Positions 1-12,247 are shown, counted from the first letter of the stretch. The stretch: DNA of 64,000 nt from Pseudoxanthomonas sp. PXM02 (GCF_014851805.1 NZ_JACVAK010000002.1:124001-188000), one strand, 5' to 3'. A program made the numbers and translations. Notes: a model not told the origin generated them from the letters alone.

Positions 1-867
1 CTGGACCGGCATGCCGACCAGCCGCGACAGCAGTTGCGAGGTGGGCACGATGCGACGGGTATCGATGCGTGTGTCCAGGTTGTAGAAGGCGTTGCGTACC
101 TTCAGCGCCATCACCAGTTCCTCGATGGCGCAATTGCCGGCGCGCTCACCGATGCCGTTGATCGACCCTTCCACCTGCCGGGCACCCCCTTCGATGGCGG
201 CCAGCGAATTGGCGACGGCCAGGCCCAGGTCGTTGTGGCAGTGCGCACTGAAGATCACCTTGTCGGCGCCCGGCACGCTGGCGATCGCGCGCTGGAACAT
301 GGCACGGATCTCCTCGGGCGTGGTGAAACCCACGGTATCCGGCAGGTTGATGGTGGTGGCGCCGGCCGCGATGGCCGTGGCGATGGCCTGGTGCAGGAAG
401 TCTTCTTCGGTACGGGTAGCGTCTTCGGCCGAGAATTCGATCTCGTCGACATGGCCGCGCGCCAGGCGCACATGCGTGTCGATGGACTGCAGGACCTGCT
501 CGCGGCTCATGCGCAGCTTGTGCTCGCGGTGCAGCGGGCTGGTGGACAGGAACAGGTGGAGGCGTGGCTTCGCTGAGGCGGACAGGGTGCGCAGCGAGGT
601 CTCGATGTCGCCGGGCAGGCAGCGCGACAGCACTGCGAGCGTGGTCTCGCGCAGGTCGCGGGCGATCAGCGCGTGCGCCTCGCGGTCGGACTGCGAGCTG
701 GCCGGGAAGCCGGTCTCGATGATGTCCACACCCAGGTCGGCAAGGCCGCGGGCCATCACCAGCTTCTGCTGCGGCGTCATGCTGCAGCCGGGGGACTGTT
801 CACCGTCGCGCAGCGTGGTGTCGAAAATGTGGATCTCCGCGGGGGCGGACGGGATTGGCGTATTCAC
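1..867 (-). CDS. leuA: 2-isopropylmalate synthase, LeuA (3' end outside window)
   Basis: Catalyses condensation of acetyl-CoA with 2-oxoisovalerate, the first committed step of leucine synthesis, in the cytoplasm. The 289 codons seen hold the start of the HMGL-like TIM barrel: [13 protein letters not shown] near residue 20 (catalytic Arg and metal-binding Asp) and the metal motif [12 protein letters not shown] near residue 210. The family is about 510 residues, so the barrel end and the C-terminal leucine-feedback domain lie outside the window. The start is a GTG whose last two bases are shared with the TGA of the upstream ilvA gene (GTGA overlap), implying translational coupling. It is the last visible gene of the leftward ilvC-ilvG-ilvM-ilvA-leuA operon, so it should respond to the attenuator ahead of ilvC. 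Confidence 0.96.
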   Translation of the reverse strand, partial: MNTPIPSAPAEIHIFDTTLRDGEQSPGCSMTPQQKLVMARGLADLGVDIIETGFPASSQSDREAHALIARDLRETTLAVLSRCLPGDIETSLRTLSASAKPRLHLFLSTSPLHREHKLRMSREQVLQSIDTHVRLARGHVDEIEFSAEDATRTEEDFLHQAIATAIAAGATTINLPDTVGFTTPEEIRAMFQRAIASVPGADKVIFSAHCHNDLGLAVANSLAAIEGGARQVEGSINGIGERAGNCAIEELVMALKVRNAFYNLDTRIDTRRIVPTSQLLSRLVGMPVQ

Positions 868-2054
868 CAGATGGGTTCCTCGTGTACTTCAATTTCCAGG
901 GCAGCGGCCGGAATGCGGCGCGCGCCGGTTTTTGCAGGGGATGATTTCGGGGCGGCCGCGCGGGGTGTCGCGCGGCCGCCCGCAAGCGCGGGCTCGCCCT
1001 CCAGCGCGCGTCGCCGCGGCTTGCGCGGCGGCCGGGGGCGCACGTCGGACAGCAGTTGCGCCAGGACGGTGGCGTCAATGTTACCGCCAGACACCACGGC
1101 GCACTTGCGCTTGCCTGCCACGCGGCGACCGGCGGCCAGGGCCAGTGCGCCGGCACCCTCGGCGATCAGGTTCTCTTCCAGCGCCAGACGCACCAGCGTC
1201 TCGCGCAGCTCGGCTTCGCGCACGGTGACCACGTCGTCCAGCAGCTGCGTGCACAGGCGGCGGGTGATGAAGCCGGGCACTTTCACGCGGACGCCGTCGG
1301 CCAGTGAGGCGACAGGATCGACCGGCGAGATATCGCCCTTCATCGCGCGGATCATCGAATCCACGCCTTCCACCTGTGCGCCGACCACGCGCACGCCCTG
1401 CGACTTCAGCGCCAGCGCGACACCGGACGCCAGGCCGCCACCGCCGATCGGCACGATCACCACGTCAGGCGCATGCGGTGCGATCTCGATGCCGACCGTG
1501 CCCTGGCCGGCGATCACGTCCGGGTCGTCGAACGCGGACAGGAAGCGGTAGCCGTTCTGCTCGGCCAACTCTTTCGCGAAGGCGAACGCTTCGTCGTAGC
1601 TGTTGCCGTGCTGGCGCACGGTGGCGCCCCAGTGGGCGACGCCGGCGATCTTGGTTTCCGGTGCGCCATGCGGCATCACCGTGATGGCTTGCACGCCCAG
1701 GCGGTAGGCCGCCCACGCCAGGCCTTGCGCATGGTTGCCCGCCGAGGCGGCGATGACCGGGCGGTGGTCGCCGCGCTCGCGCGCGGCCAGCAAGGCATTC
1801 AGCGCGCCGCGGACCTTGTACGAACCCGTGCGCTGCAGGTTTTCCAGCTTCAGCATCACGCCGAAGCGTTCGGCATGGTGCATCGGGGTCGGCGGCAGGT
1901 AACGGCGCAGACGCGCCTGCGCCGCCAGCACGTCGGCCACGGTGACGACGACGTCGCCTACGTCGGGCTCGTTGCTGGCGGAGGCGCGGCCGGCATCAGG
2001 CATCGCGGCACGCGAACGGCTGATCTCGAAGAAGACGCCTCCGTACCGCAACAT
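864..2054 (-). CDS. ilvA: Threonine dehydratase, short form without ACT domain
   Basis: PLP-dependent deamination of threonine to 2-oxobutanoate, the entry step for isoleucine. The PLP lysine lies in [12 protein letters not shown] and the glycine loop is GGGGLASG, both typical of fold-type II Ser/Thr dehydratases. Biosynthetic IlvA is usually about 510 residues with a C-terminal ACT-like isoleucine sensor. Here the catalytic domain ends near residue 340 and is followed by about 55 residues of Arg/Ala/Pro-rich, probably disordered sequence ending in IEVHEEPIW. Isoleucine feedback through the usual regulatory domain is therefore not expected. The first ATG (2054) is taken as the start. An in-frame ATG at 2003 (MPDAGRAS) is equally possible, and neither has a convincing ribosome-binding site. 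The gene sits 21 bp after ilvM and overlaps leuA. Confidence 0.93.
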   Translation of the reverse strand: MLRYGGVFFEISRSRAAMPDAGRASASNEPDVGDVVVTVADVLAAQARLRRYLPPTPMHHAERFGVMLKLENLQRTGSYKVRGALNALLAARERGDHRPVIAASAGNHAQGLAWAAYRLGVQAITVMPHGAPETKIAGVAHWGATVRQHGNSYDEAFAFAKELAEQNGYRFLSAFDDPDVIAGQGTVGIEIAPHAPDVVIVPIGGGGLASGVALALKSQGVRVVGAQVEGVDSMIRAMKGDISPVDPVASLADGVRVKVPGFITRRLCTQLLDDVVTVREAELRETLVRLALEENLIAEGAGALALAAGRRVAGKRKCAVVSGGNIDATVLAQLLSDVRPRPPRKPRRRALEGEPALAGGRATPRAAAPKSSPAKTGARRIPAAALEIEVHEEPIW

Positions 2055-2075
2055 CCGCGTTGGCGGGTGCGGCCT

Positions 2076-2348
2076 TCATGCGGCGCGGTCCTGGTGACGG
2101 CTATCCCGGCTCAGCTCCTGCACGGCGCTGAAGGACAGTTCCTCCACATCGTAGATCTTCAGCAGCTGCTGGCGCAGGGTCTCCGGCGCGCGGGTGCTGT
2201 CGATCACCAGCGCCAGCGCCCAGTGGCCTTCACTGTCATGGGTGGCATGCACCGCATGGGGTGGGAAGCCCCGGCGCTCGATCATGCCCAGCACGCGGAC
2301 CAGGGCGCCCTCGGCAGGTTTGAGCTTGAGTTCAAGCCGGTAGCGCAT
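2076..2348 (-). CDS. ilvM: Acetolactate synthase small (ACT) subunit
   Basis: A 90-residue protein with a single ACT-type fold. It starts [19 protein letters not shown], with the beta-alpha-beta pattern and a GFPPHAVHA turn expected of the IlvM/IlvN ACT module. It should bind and activate the IlvG catalytic subunit and influence valine sensitivity. It is short, like enterobacterial IlvM, rather than the two-domain IlvH of about 160 residues. The start lies inside the 3' end of ilvG (17 bp overlap), so the two are probably translationally coupled and made in equal amounts. Longer in-frame extensions upstream are Arg/Pro-rich shadow sequence inside ilvG and were rejected. Confidence 0.9.
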   Translation of the reverse strand: MRYRLELKLKPAEGALVRVLGMIERRGFPPHAVHATHDSEGHWALALVIDSTRAPETLRQQLLKIYDVEELSFSAVQELSRDSRHQDRAA

Positions 2349-4080
2349 TCTTCTTCTCCGGGCCGTCGGCCGCGACGGCCGGCTCGGCGGATGGTTTCGC
2401 GGGATTGGCATCCAGCATCGAACTGTTGGCATGGTTCGGCGGCACCAGCGGCCAGACATTCGCCTTGATGTCGATGGTGACGTGCAGCAGGGCGGGGCCG
2501 GGCTGGGCCAGCAGGTCGGCCAGCGCGTCCTCGACTTCGTCGCGCAGGCTGATGTGGCGGGCCGGAATGCCGAACACGCGTGCCAGCGCGGCGAAGTCCG
2601 GGTTGTCGGACAGGTCGATCTCGCTGTAGCGCTCGGCGAAGAACAGTTCCTGCCACTGTCGCACCATGCCCAGCGCGCTGTTGTCGATCAGCACGATCTT
2701 CACCGGCAGCTTGCAGCGGGCGATGGTCGCCAGCTCCTGCACGTTCATCATGAAGCCGCCATCGCCGTTGACCAGGACGACGGTGCGATCCGGGCAGGCG
2801 AACTGCGCGCCCATCGCAGCCGGCAGGCCGAAGCCCATCGTGCCCAGCGCGCCGCTGGTCAGGTGGTTGCGGGGATGGGTGAACTTGCAGTGCTGCGCCA
2901 CCCACATCTGGTGCTGACCCACGTCGCACGCGATGATCGTATCGGCCGGCGCCACCTCGCTCAGCCGCTTCAGCAGGCCGGGCGCGTAGATGTCGGTGCC
3001 GGGTGCGTCGTAACGGAAACCGAAGCGCTCACGGTTGCCCGCGCAGCGCTTGCGCCATTCGTCGCAGGTGCTGCGTGCCGCGTTCAGTGCCTTCAGGCTG
3101 GCGGCGACGTCGCCGGGAACCGCGATGTCGGCCTTGCGCAGCTTGCTGATCTCGTAGGCATCGGCGTCGATGTGCAGCACACGCGCGAACGGGGCGAACT
3201 CGGCCAGCTTGCCGGTGGCGCGGTCGTCGAACCGTGCACCCACCACGATCAGCAGGTCGGATTCCTGCACCGCCATGTTCGCGGCCCGCGTGCCGTGCAT
3301 GCCCAGCATGCCCAGGTAATGCGGATGGCCGGCGGGCAGGGCACCCAGGCCGCGCAGCGTCAGCACAGTCGGGATCTTAGTCGCATCGACGAACTGGCGG
3401 AACGCGTCCACCGCATCGGCCAGGCCGATGCCGCCGCCGCCGTAGATCACCGGCTTCTCGGCGCCGGCGATGGCGGCCAGTGCGTCTGCGAGCTTCGCGT
3501 CTTCCGGTGCCGGCACGGGATCGACGCTGGCCGGCACGTGATCGGGCAGATGCGAGGCATCCGACATCTGCACGTCCTTCGGCAGGTCGATCAGCACCGG
3601 ACCGGGGCGGCCTTCGCGCGCAATGCGGAAGGCCTCGCGGACCATCTCCGGCAGATCGTCCACGCGCCGGGCGACGAAGCTGTGCTTCACGATCGGCAGG
3701 GTCAGGCCGAACACGTCCAGTTCCTGGAACGCGTCGGTACCCATCAGCGTGGTGGCGACCTGGCCGGTCAGGCAGACCATCGGCACCGAATCCAGCATCG
3801 CGTCGGCGATGCCGGTGACCAGGTTCGATGCGCCCGGGCCGGAGGTGGCGACACACACGCCGACCTTGCCGCTGGCACGAGCGTAGCCGTTCGCGGCCAG
3901 CGCCGCACCCTGTTCGTGGCGCACCAGGATGTGCTTCAGGTTGGAGTCCACCAGCGCGTCGTAGAACGGCATGATGGTGCCGCCGGGGTAACCGAACAGC
4001 GTGTCCACGCCCTCGGCTTCCAGCGCACGGGTCAACCAGCGGGCGCCATTGCGTGGAGCAGTGGCCGCGGCGGCGTTCAT
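2332..4080 (-). CDS. ilvG: Acetolactate synthase large subunit
   Basis: ThDP- and FAD-dependent acetohydroxyacid synthase catalytic subunit (582 residues, normal for the family). It makes 2-acetolactate or 2-aceto-2-hydroxybutyrate from pyruvate. It opens with [17 protein letters not shown], has the ThDP-activating Glu in RHEQGAA, the central FAD-binding region, and the C-terminal ThDP/Mg site [18 protein letters not shown] followed by the [14 protein letters not shown] helix. The ATG at 4080 shares four bases with the ilvC stop (ATGA), which fixes the start. Open sequence upstream of it is antisense-like and has no ribosome-binding site. It is paired with the ACT subunit immediately downstream. 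Confidence 0.97.
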   Translation of the reverse strand: MNAAAATAPRNGARWLTRALEAEGVDTLFGYPGGTIMPFYDALVDSNLKHILVRHEQGAALAANGYARASGKVGVCVATSGPGASNLVTGIADAMLDSVPMVCLTGQVATTLMGTDAFQELDVFGLTLPIVKHSFVARRVDDLPEMVREAFRIAREGRPGPVLIDLPKDVQMSDASHLPDHVPASVDPVPAPEDAKLADALAAIAGAEKPVIYGGGGIGLADAVDAFRQFVDATKIPTVLTLRGLGALPAGHPHYLGMLGMHGTRAANMAVQESDLLIVVGARFDDRATGKLAEFAPFARVLHIDADAYEISKLRKADIAVPGDVAASLKALNAARSTCDEWRKRCAGNRERFGFRYDAPGTDIYAPGLLKRLSEVAPADTIIACDVGQHQMWVAQHCKFTHPRNHLTSGALGTMGFGLPAAMGAQFACPDRTVVLVNGDGGFMMNVQELATIARCKLPVKIVLIDNSALGMVRQWQELFFAERYSEIDLSDNPDFAALARVFGIPARHISLRDEVEDALADLLAQPGPALLHVTIDIKANVWPLVPPNHANSSMLDANPAKPSAEPAVAADGPEKKNALPA

Positions 4081-5084
4081 GCGGCGGCCTGCTCGTCTGT
4101 CTTCGTTTGCGGGGCGTTGGCCTGCAGCCAGACCATCTTGGCGCGCAGTTCCTTGCCGACCTTCTCGATCGGGTGGTCCTTGTCGGCCTGCTGGAACTTC
4201 TTGTAGTTCGGCAGGCCGGCGTCGTACTCCGCCTGCCAGTTGCGGGTGAAGGTGCCGTTCTGGATGTCGGTCAGCACGTCCTTCATGCGCGCCTTGACCG
4301 AGGCGTCGATGACGCGCGGGCCGCTGACGAAGTCGCCGTACTGCGCCGTCTCGGAGATGAACTCCAGCATGCGGGTGATGCCGCCTTCGTAGAACAGGTC
4401 GACGATCAGCTTCAGCTCGTGCAGCACTTCGTAGTAGGCGATTTCCGGCTGGTAACCCGCTTCGACCAGCGTCTCGAAACCGGCCTGCACCAGCGACGAA
4501 GCGCCGCCGCACAGCACGGCCTGCTCGCCGAACAGGTCGGTCTCGGTCTCTTCCTTGAAGGTGGTCTTGATGATGTTGGCGCGGGCGCCGCCCAGGCCGC
4601 CGGCGTAGGCCAGCGCGAACTGCTCGGCCTTGCCGCTCTTGTCCTGGTGCACGGCGTAGATGCAGGGCACGCCACGACCGATCTCGTACTCACGACGCAC
4701 CAGTGCGCCCGGGCCCTTCGGCGCGACCAGCACCACGTCCAGGTCGGCGCGCGGTTCGATCATGCCGAAGTGCACGTTCAAGCCGTGGGCGAACAGCAGT
4801 ACGGCGCCTTGCTTCATGTTCGGGGCCAGCACGTCGGCGTAGAGCTTCTTCTGCACCATGTCCGGGGTCAGCACGGCGACCAGGTCGGCGTCCTTCACCG
4901 CATCGGCCACCGCTTTGACGACGAAGCCGTCGGCCTGCGCCTTCGCCTCGGTCGGGCCGCCCGGGCGCAGGCCGACGGTGACGTCGAAACCGGAGTCGCG
5001 CAGGTTCAGCGCATGCGCGCGGCCCTGGCTGCCGTAGCCGACGACGGCGATCTTGGGTTGCGGGAGAGCGTTGGCGGTGGTCAT
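4077..5084 (-). CDS. ilvC: Ketol-acid reductoisomerase (NADP+)
   Basis: Second step of valine/isoleucine synthesis: Mg-dependent alkyl migration and NADPH reduction of acetohydroxyacids. The 334-residue length and [19 protein letters not shown] Rossmann motif mark a class I enzyme. The metal-site region ([22 protein letters not shown], then [15 protein letters not shown]) is intact. The start MTTANALPQ is preceded by AGGA about ten bases upstream. An in-frame ATG 60 bases further upstream lies at the attenuator hairpin and is unlikely to be used. It is the first structural gene of the leftward ilv-leu operon, directly after the attenuator, so its transcription should depend on charged Val/Leu/Ile tRNA. 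Confidence 0.97.
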   Translation of the reverse strand: MTTANALPQPKIAVVGYGSQGRAHALNLRDSGFDVTVGLRPGGPTEAKAQADGFVVKAVADAVKDADLVAVLTPDMVQKKLYADVLAPNMKQGAVLLFAHGLNVHFGMIEPRADLDVVLVAPKGPGALVRREYEIGRGVPCIYAVHQDKSGKAEQFALAYAGGLGGARANIIKTTFKEETETDLFGEQAVLCGGASSLVQAGFETLVEAGYQPEIAYYEVLHELKLIVDLFYEGGITRMLEFISETAQYGDFVSGPRVIDASVKARMKDVLTDIQNGTFTRNWQAEYDAGLPNYKKFQQADKDHPIEKVGKELRAKMVWLQANAPQTKTDEQAAA

Positions 5085-5126
5085 GGGGCGGAATTCCTGA
5101 GGATTGAGGTGGAAGGAAAGGCTCTT

Positions 5127-5162
5127 AAACAAAAAACCCCGCACTTCTCAGTGCGGGGTTTT
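5127..5162 (-). terminator. ilv operon attenuator (intrinsic terminator)
   Basis: Read on the minus strand, CCCCGCACT and AGTGCGGGG form a perfect stem with a four-base loop, extended by four A-T pairs, followed by TTTTTTGTTT. This is a strong rho-independent terminator lying between the leader peptide and ilvC, so it can only serve as an attenuator. An upstream TGCGGG (5202-5207), inside the leader reading frame, can pair with the CCCGCA of the first arm and would act as an antiterminator. Confidence 0.92.
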
Positions 5163-5185
5163 GCGAATCTGGCGTTGCTTGTTGC

Positions 5186-5299
5186 TTACACGCCTGTCCG
5201 TCCCGCAGTTGTGGGCGAGGTAATAAGGACGAGTACGAGGACGGGCGCCGCGATGCGTGCGGTCGGGTCGGTCGTCGTGGGCGTGTGGCGTTGCAACAT
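5186..5299 (-). CDS. ilv operon leader peptide (37 residues, Val/Leu/Ile-rich)
   Basis: Too short for usual gene calls. It begins MLQRHTPTTTDPTARIAA, continues with the run PVLVLVLIT, and ends TSPTTAGRTGV. Seven consecutive Val, Leu and Ile codons (GTC CTC GTA CTC GTC CTT ATT) are the expected control codons. Ribosome stalling there would leave the downstream TGCGGG free to pair with the terminator's first arm and let transcription reach ilvC. A ribosome that finishes at the TAA would cover TGCGGG and allow termination. No ribosome-binding site precedes the ATG, and the best promoter would start transcription almost at the ATG, so the leader may be translated leaderlessly. The function is inferred from ilv attenuators of other proteobacteria. 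Confidence 0.88.
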   Translation of the reverse strand: MLQRHTPTTTDPTARIAAPVLVLVLITSPTTAGRTGV

Positions 5300-5306
5300 G
5301 CGGCAA

Positions 5307-5335
5307 GAAAAACATGCCGCTCGGAAGCGTGTCAA
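5307..5335 (-). promoter_or_regulatory. Candidate sigma-70 promoter of the ilv operon
   Basis: On the minus strand a perfect -35 TTGACA (5330-5335) is followed after 17 bases by TTTTTC (5307-5312), a poor -10. Transcription from it would start at about 5299-5300, which is the leader-peptide ATG itself. The -35 match is clear; the -10 is weak, so the call is tentative. Confidence 0.5.
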
Positions 5336-5451
5336 GCGATTCGACAAGCTTTTCGACGATTGGATGATTTCACTCGATATGGTTGCAACTGAAACCGTGA
5401 AAAGCCAGCAGAATCAAGGCTTCCCACGTCGTCGCAGCACCGCTGGTTTTC

Positions 5452-7293
5452 ATGCCCGAGTACCGTTCCAAGACCTCCACCCACGGCCGCAACATGGCGG
5501 GTGCCCGCGCGCTGTGGCGCGCCACCGGCATGAAGGACGAGGACTTCCACAAGCCCATCATCGCCATCGCCAACTCGTTCACCCAGTTCGTGCCGGGCCA
5601 TGTGCATCTGAAGGACCTCGGCCAGCTGGTCGCACGCGAGATCGAGCGCGTCGGCGGCGTGGCCAAGGAGTTCGACACCATTGCCGTCGATGACGGCATC
5701 GCGATGGGCCATGACGGCATGCTGTATTCGCTGCCCTCGCGCGAAATCATCGCCGACTCGGTCGAGTACATGGTCAACGCGCACTGCGCCGACGCGCTGG
5801 TGTGCATCTCCAATTGCGACAAGATCACGCCCGGCATGCTCATGGCCGCGATGCGGCTCAACATTCCGGCGGTGTTCGTGTCGGGTGGCCCGATGGAAGC
5901 CGGCAAGACGCGCCTGGCCGACCACAAGCTCGACCTGATCGATGCGATGGTGATGGCAGCCGATCCGAATGCCAGCGACGAACAAGTCGCCGCCGTCGAA
6001 CGCAGCGCGTGCCCGACCTGCGGCTCCTGCAGCGGCATGTTCACCGCCAACTCGATGAACTGCCTGACCGAGGCGCTCGGCCTGTCGCTGCCGGGCAACG
6101 GCACGGTGGTGGCCACGCATGCCGACCGCGAACAGCTGTTCAAACGCGCCGGGGTGGTGGCGGTGGAGCTGTGCCATCGCTGGTACGGCGGCGAGGACGC
6201 GACGGCGCTGCCGCGCGGCATCGCCACGTTCGAAGCGTTCGAGAACGCGATGACGCTGGACATCGCGATGGGCGGTTCCACCAACACCATCCTGCACTTG
6301 CTCGCCGCGGCGCAGGAGGGCGAAGTGCCGTTCGACATGCGCGACATCGACCGCCTGTCGCGGCGCGTGCCACAGCTGTGCAAGGTGGCGCCGAACACGC
6401 AGAAGTACCACATCGAAGACGTGCATCGCGCGGGAGGCATCATGGCGATCCTCGGCGAACTGGCGCGCGGCGGTTTGCTGCATACCGATGTCGCCACCGT
6501 GCACGCGAAGACGCTGGGCGAGGCCATCGCGAAGTGGGACGTCACCACCGTCGAGGACGAAGCGGTACAGACGTTCTACAAAGCCGGACCGGCCGGCATC
6601 CCGACCCAGGTCGCCTTCAGCCAGGCCACGCGCTGGCCGTCGCTGGATACCGACCGTGCCGAGGGCTGCATCCGCAGCGTGGAGCATGCCTTCTCGCAGG
6701 AAGGCGGCTTGGCGGTGCTGTACGGCAACATCGCCGTCGATGGTTGCGTGGTGAAGACGGCGGGCGTCGACGAGTCGATCCATGTGTTCGAAGGCAATGC
6801 CCGCGTCTACGAAAGCCAGGATGCGGCGGTGGCCGGCATCCTCGGCGACGAAGTGAAGGCGGGCGACGTGGTGGTCATCCGCTACGAAGGTCCGAAGGGC
6901 GGGCCGGGCATGCAGGAGATGCTGTACCCGACCAGTTATCTGAAGTCGAAGGGCCTCGGCAAGCAGTGCGCGCTGCTGACGGACGGGCGTTTCTCGGGTG
7001 GGACCTCCGGGTTGTCCATCGGCCACGCATCGCCGGAAGCGGCGGCGGGTGGCGCAATCGGATTGGTGCAGGAAGGCGATCGCATCCGCATCGACATCCC
7101 ACAGCGGTCCATCAGCCTGCTGGTGTCCGACGACGAGTTGGCATCGCGTCGTGCCGCGCAGGATGCGAAAGGCTGGAAGCCTGCACAGCCGCGTGCACGC
7201 AAGGTCAGCACCGCGTTGAAGGCGTACGCCTTGCTCGCCACCAGCGCAGACAAGGGCGCGGTGCGTGACAAGGCGCTGCTGGATGCCGTCTGA
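5452..7293 (+). CDS. ilvD: Dihydroxy-acid dehydratase
   Basis: Dehydrates 2,3-dihydroxy acids to 2-oxo acids, the third common step of valine and isoleucine synthesis. The 613 residues match the usual length. The iron-sulfur cysteines are in [12 protein letters not shown] (Cys118/122) and CPTCGSC (Cys187/190/193), and the Mg-binding Asp region [20 protein letters not shown] is present. The C-terminal swivelling domain has [15 protein letters not shown]. It begins [14 protein letters not shown], with no strong ribosome-binding site. It is transcribed divergently from the ilvC operon across a shared intergenic region of about 150 bp beyond the leader, so it escapes the attenuator and must be controlled separately. 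Confidence 0.97.
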   Translation: MPEYRSKTSTHGRNMAGARALWRATGMKDEDFHKPIIAIANSFTQFVPGHVHLKDLGQLVAREIERVGGVAKEFDTIAVDDGIAMGHDGMLYSLPSREIIADSVEYMVNAHCADALVCISNCDKITPGMLMAAMRLNIPAVFVSGGPMEAGKTRLADHKLDLIDAMVMAADPNASDEQVAAVERSACPTCGSCSGMFTANSMNCLTEALGLSLPGNGTVVATHADREQLFKRAGVVAVELCHRWYGGEDATALPRGIATFEAFENAMTLDIAMGGSTNTILHLLAAAQEGEVPFDMRDIDRLSRRVPQLCKVAPNTQKYHIEDVHRAGGIMAILGELARGGLLHTDVATVHAKTLGEAIAKWDVTTVEDEAVQTFYKAGPAGIPTQVAFSQATRWPSLDTDRAEGCIRSVEHAFSQEGGLAVLYGNIAVDGCVVKTAGVDESIHVFEGNARVYESQDAAVAGILGDEVKAGDVVVIRYEGPKGGPGMQEMLYPTSYLKSKGLGKQCALLTDGRFSGGTSGLSIGHASPEAAAGGAIGLVQEGDRIRIDIPQRSISLLVSDDELASRRAAQDAKGWKPAQPRARKVSTALKAYALLATSADKGAVRDKALLDAV

Positions 7294-7300
7294 TACGCGG

Positions 7301-8101
7301 ATGCGCTTCCGCTCTGTTCTCGCCCTGCTGCTCGCACTCACCGTCCTCCCGACGTCAGCGAAGGAGGAGGTGCGCAAGCCCTGGGTTGTCGCCACGTACG
7401 CCTATCCCGAGCGCGACCGTGCAGCGGCGATCCAGCCGTTGGCGGACTATCTCGCAAAGCGCGGCCGGCATCCGGTGCAGGCGGGCCAGGTCGATGTCGC
7501 GGTGCCCAATCTCCATGGCTATCTGCAGGCGCGTCGCGACGTGCCGCAGGCCACCACGCTGCCGGTGCCCCAGGTACCTGCGGCGCAAGCGGACCGTTAT
7601 CGCACGGTGATCGTGGCGCGCGATGTCGCGTCGCTTGCAGCGCTGAAGACGCAGGCCGGCCAGCTGCGGCTGGCCCTGGTCGGACGCGATTCCGCGTCGG
7701 GCGGTTTCGTGCCGACGCAGTACCTGCGCAGCCAGGGACTGGATCCGGAAAAGGCGTTCGCGTCCGTCGCCTACGCCGGCTCCCACGCCGCGGCCTTGCA
7801 GGCCGTCGTCGAAGGCCATGCCGACGTGGCGGCGCTGGCGGGTGACGTCTACGCCGCCGCGCGCCCGGACGACGTCAACGTGCTGTGGCGTTCCGATCCG
7901 ATCCCGCCCGGCCCGCTGCTGTGTCGCGCGACGACCGAGGTGCCGTGCCAGGCCATCGCCGCATGGCTGCTGGAGGCGCACCGGGAGGATCCGTCCGTGA
8001 TGGCGGCCCTGCGCGCGGGCTGGCCCGAGTTCGGTGACGCGACCGTCTTCGTTCCGGCCGATGTCGCGCGGCTGTCAGAGGTCGCACTGCCAAGGGACTG
8101 A
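7301..8101 (+). CDS. PhnD-like periplasmic substrate-binding protein, orphan
   Basis: A 266-residue exported protein: MRFRSVLALLLALTVLPTSAKE is a Sec signal peptide cleaved after TSA. The mature part has the layout of phosphate/phosphite/phosphonate ABC binding proteins (PhnD-like): a first lobe with YPERDRAAAIQPLADYLAKR, then GRDSASGGFVPTQYLRSQGLDPEKAF, close to the family's serine-rich ligand loop, followed by HAAALQAVVEGHADVAAL. No permease or ATPase gene is adjacent. It starts eight bases after ilvD and may be co-transcribed with it. It could instead feed a sensor such as the chemoreceptor downstream. The family call is fairly secure; the ligand is unknown. Confidence 0.75.
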   Translation: MRFRSVLALLLALTVLPTSAKEEVRKPWVVATYAYPERDRAAAIQPLADYLAKRGRHPVQAGQVDVAVPNLHGYLQARRDVPQATTLPVPQVPAAQADRYRTVIVARDVASLAALKTQAGQLRLALVGRDSASGGFVPTQYLRSQGLDPEKAFASVAYAGSHAAALQAVVEGHADVAALAGDVYAAARPDDVNVLWRSDPIPPGPLLCRATTEVPCQAIAAWLLEAHREDPSVMAALRAGWPEFGDATVFVPADVARLSEVALPRD

Positions 8102-8173
8102 CCCCGGTCCTGCCTGAACAGGCCCCTCAACTCACATCTTCTCCGGCCGCTACCGATAGACGGAGGAGGGGTT

Positions 8174-10012
8174 ATGGCAGCGATCGAAGACAGGCACGCC
8201 GACAGCGTGGCGACAGGGGACGTCCTGCCGGACGCGCCCGTGGGATTGGTGCGGCTGGATGCGTCTGCGCGCGTCGTCGCAGCCAATCGCGCCGCCTGGG
8301 ACCTGCTGGCGCAATCGCCCGACGCATTGCTGGGCCAGCCGTGCGAGCAGCTGTGGGGCCTCCCTGCCGCAGTGTTGAATGACGAAGAAGGCAGCTGGTG
8401 CGCGCCCGGCAACGATCCCGCACGCCGCATCCGCTACCAGGCCGACCGCGACGGTGAAGGTTGGCTGCTGTCGTTGCCGCATCCGGAAACCGCCGCGCTG
8501 CTGCGCGATGCCGCCCGCCTCGCGCAGGGTGAAACCCCTGCCGCCGTCACCCCGGTGCTGCGCGACGTCGCGCAACGCCTGACGGATGCCGCGACCGAGC
8601 GCGCCCTGCTGGAGCGTATCGGCGGCCTGCTCGGTGGCTGCGATCTTGATCTGGCGTTGCCTGATGCGCAGGCGGGGCATCCACTGTCGCGGCAGATCGC
8701 CGCCGGCTTCGGCAACCTGGCCGAGGCGATCCGGCAAGCCGTCGCGCTGTCGGTGCAGGTCGCGGCCGAAGTGCCGCACCTGGTCGGCGACAACGACGAA
8801 CTGCTCACCCAGTCGCAGGCACAGGTCACGGCGCTCGACACCGTGCTCGACGCCGCCCGTCGCCTGTTGCAGGGTCTGAAGGGCGCGGGCGAGGAACTGC
8901 AGGCCGTCATCAGTGTCGCTGCCAGCGCTGACGCCAGCGCCCGCCAGGGCGTGGCGGCCGCGCGTCAGCTGGGCGATGCGATGCGCGAAGTCGAACGCCG
9001 TTCCGCGCGTGCCGGCGAGGTCATCGAGGTCATCGATGCTGTCGCCTTCCAGACCAACATCCTGTCGATCAACGCCAGTATCGAAGCCGCGCGTGCGGGT
9101 CCGGCAGGGCGTGGCTTCGCCGTCGTCGCCACCGAGATCCGCCGTCTTGCCGAACAGGCGGCGACGGCGGCACGCGATGTGCGCGTGATCCTCGACGAGA
9201 GCGGTCGCGCGCTGACCGAAAGCGCGGCCTCCGCCGAAGCGACCGGACAGGTGCTGGTCGGCATCGGCGACCTGCTGGCACGCGCCAGCCAGGCGATGGA
9301 ATCCGTGGTCGAGCGCGTCTCCGCGCAGGATCAGGAAGTCATCGCGATCGATGCCGCCGTGGATCGCGTCGCCGCCCTCAGTCGCAGCAATCTCGAGCAC
9401 GCGGACCAGGTGGCGGCGCGCGGCACGGCGCTGGCGCAGGGCACGGACACGTTGCGAGACTGCGTCGGCCTGTTCAGGCTGCCGGCCGATCCGCTGGGAC
9501 ATCGTCGGCACGCGCGCGTCCGCGACTTGGCCCAGGCGGCATCGTTGCGTATCGGCGATGCCCTGGCGGACGCACTGGAGCAGGGGCGCATCGATGAGGA
9601 CGCCCTGTTCTCGCGCGATTACACGCCGATGCCGGGCATCGAGCCAGCCAAGTTCACCACCCCGTTCGACGCGCTCTGCGACGAGCTGCTGCCGTCCTTG
9701 CAGGAACCGGTGACCGCGCGCCATCCCTGGATCGTGTTCGCCATCTGCGCGAATCCGGACGGCTACGTGCCCACGCACAACCTGCGCTTCACCCAGCCGC
9801 TGACGGGCGACCGCGCCCGGGATCTGGTGGGGAACCGCACCAAGCGCATCTTCGCCGACCGCGTCGGCCGCAGTGTGGGCGCGCATACCGACCCGTACCG
9901 GCTGCAGGTCTATCGGCGCGACACCGGGCAGATCATGTTCGACCTGTCGGTGCCCGTCTTCGTCGGCGACCGCCACTGGGGCGGATTCCGCGTGGGCTAT
10001 ACGCTGGAGTGA
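8174..10012 (+). CDS. Soluble PAS-domain methyl-accepting chemotaxis protein
   Basis: A 612-residue cytoplasmic chemoreceptor; no transmembrane segment is visible. Residues about 15-65 look like a PAS domain ([20 protein letters not shown]). Residues about 180-430 are the helical signalling domain, whose CheA/CheW-contacting tip at about 285-335 includes [19 protein letters not shown] and [18 protein letters not shown]. The C-terminal 130 residues form a separate conserved domain ([40 protein letters not shown]) that recurs in soluble receptors and may be a Cache-like sensor. No CheR-binding pentapeptide ends the protein. A strong GGAGGAGGGG ribosome-binding site fixes the start. There are no other chemotaxis genes nearby. 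Confidence 0.9.
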   Translation: MAAIEDRHADSVATGDVLPDAPVGLVRLDASARVVAANRAAWDLLAQSPDALLGQPCEQLWGLPAAVLNDEEGSWCAPGNDPARRIRYQADRDGEGWLLSLPHPETAALLRDAARLAQGETPAAVTPVLRDVAQRLTDAATERALLERIGGLLGGCDLDLALPDAQAGHPLSRQIAAGFGNLAEAIRQAVALSVQVAAEVPHLVGDNDELLTQSQAQVTALDTVLDAARRLLQGLKGAGEELQAVISVAASADASARQGVAAARQLGDAMREVERRSARAGEVIEVIDAVAFQTNILSINASIEAARAGPAGRGFAVVATEIRRLAEQAATAARDVRVILDESGRALTESAASAEATGQVLVGIGDLLARASQAMESVVERVSAQDQEVIAIDAAVDRVAALSRSNLEHADQVAARGTALAQGTDTLRDCVGLFRLPADPLGHRRHARVRDLAQAASLRIGDALADALEQGRIDEDALFSRDYTPMPGIEPAKFTTPFDALCDELLPSLQEPVTARHPWIVFAICANPDGYVPTHNLRFTQPLTGDRARDLVGNRTKRIFADRVGRSVGAHTDPYRLQVYRRDTGQIMFDLSVPVFVGDRHWGGFRVGYTLE

Positions 10013-10047
10013 CCTTGCCGGCCCGGGGTTTGTGGTCTAATTCGCCC

Positions 10048-10133
10048 CGAAGCGGGGGTATCGCCGGCCGGGCCGGCGATTGAGACAGACCCTTCGAACC
10101 TGATCCGGTTGAGACCGGCGTAGGGAAGCTTCG
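10048..10133 (+). promoter_or_regulatory. TPP riboswitch aptamer (THI element)
   Basis: The hallmark thi-box strings are present: TGAGACAGACCCTTCGAACC, CTGATCCGG, and ACCGGCGTAGGGAAGC. P1 is CGAAGC (10048-10053) with GCTTCG (10128-10133), and the variable arm is the GC-rich hairpin 10060-10079. It lies 134 bases upstream of thiC, so thiamine pyrophosphate binding should lower ThiC production. Confidence 0.95.
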
Positions 10134-10135
10134 CA

Positions 10136-12153
<2,018 letters not shown>

Positions 12154-12203
12154 ACAGGCCCGGCGGCGTGCATCCGCGCGGTGCTCTCACGCGTAGTGTT
12201 CAC

Positions 12204-12231
12204 GGGACGTCCGCCATCATGGCGGCGTCCC
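12204..12231 (+). terminator. Hairpin between thiC and the next gene
   Basis: GGGAC/GTCCC and CCGCC/GGCGG form an 11-bp stem with one bulge around an ATCAT loop. It has no T-run and ends just before the next gene's GGAG, so it may be a weak terminator or a ribosome-site-adjacent structure. Confidence 0.35.
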
Positions 12232-12247
12232 CGACAGGAGAATGAAC

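Noticed and set aside
5332-7395. Long open frame antisense to ilvD
   Set aside because: Low-complexity composition, no motif, and complete overlap with a securely identified dihydroxy-acid dehydratase.
8152-8159. ACCGATAG, similar to a sigma-28 -10 element ahead of the chemoreceptor
   Set aside because: No good -35 at the right distance, and the transcription start would fall inside the ribosome-binding site.
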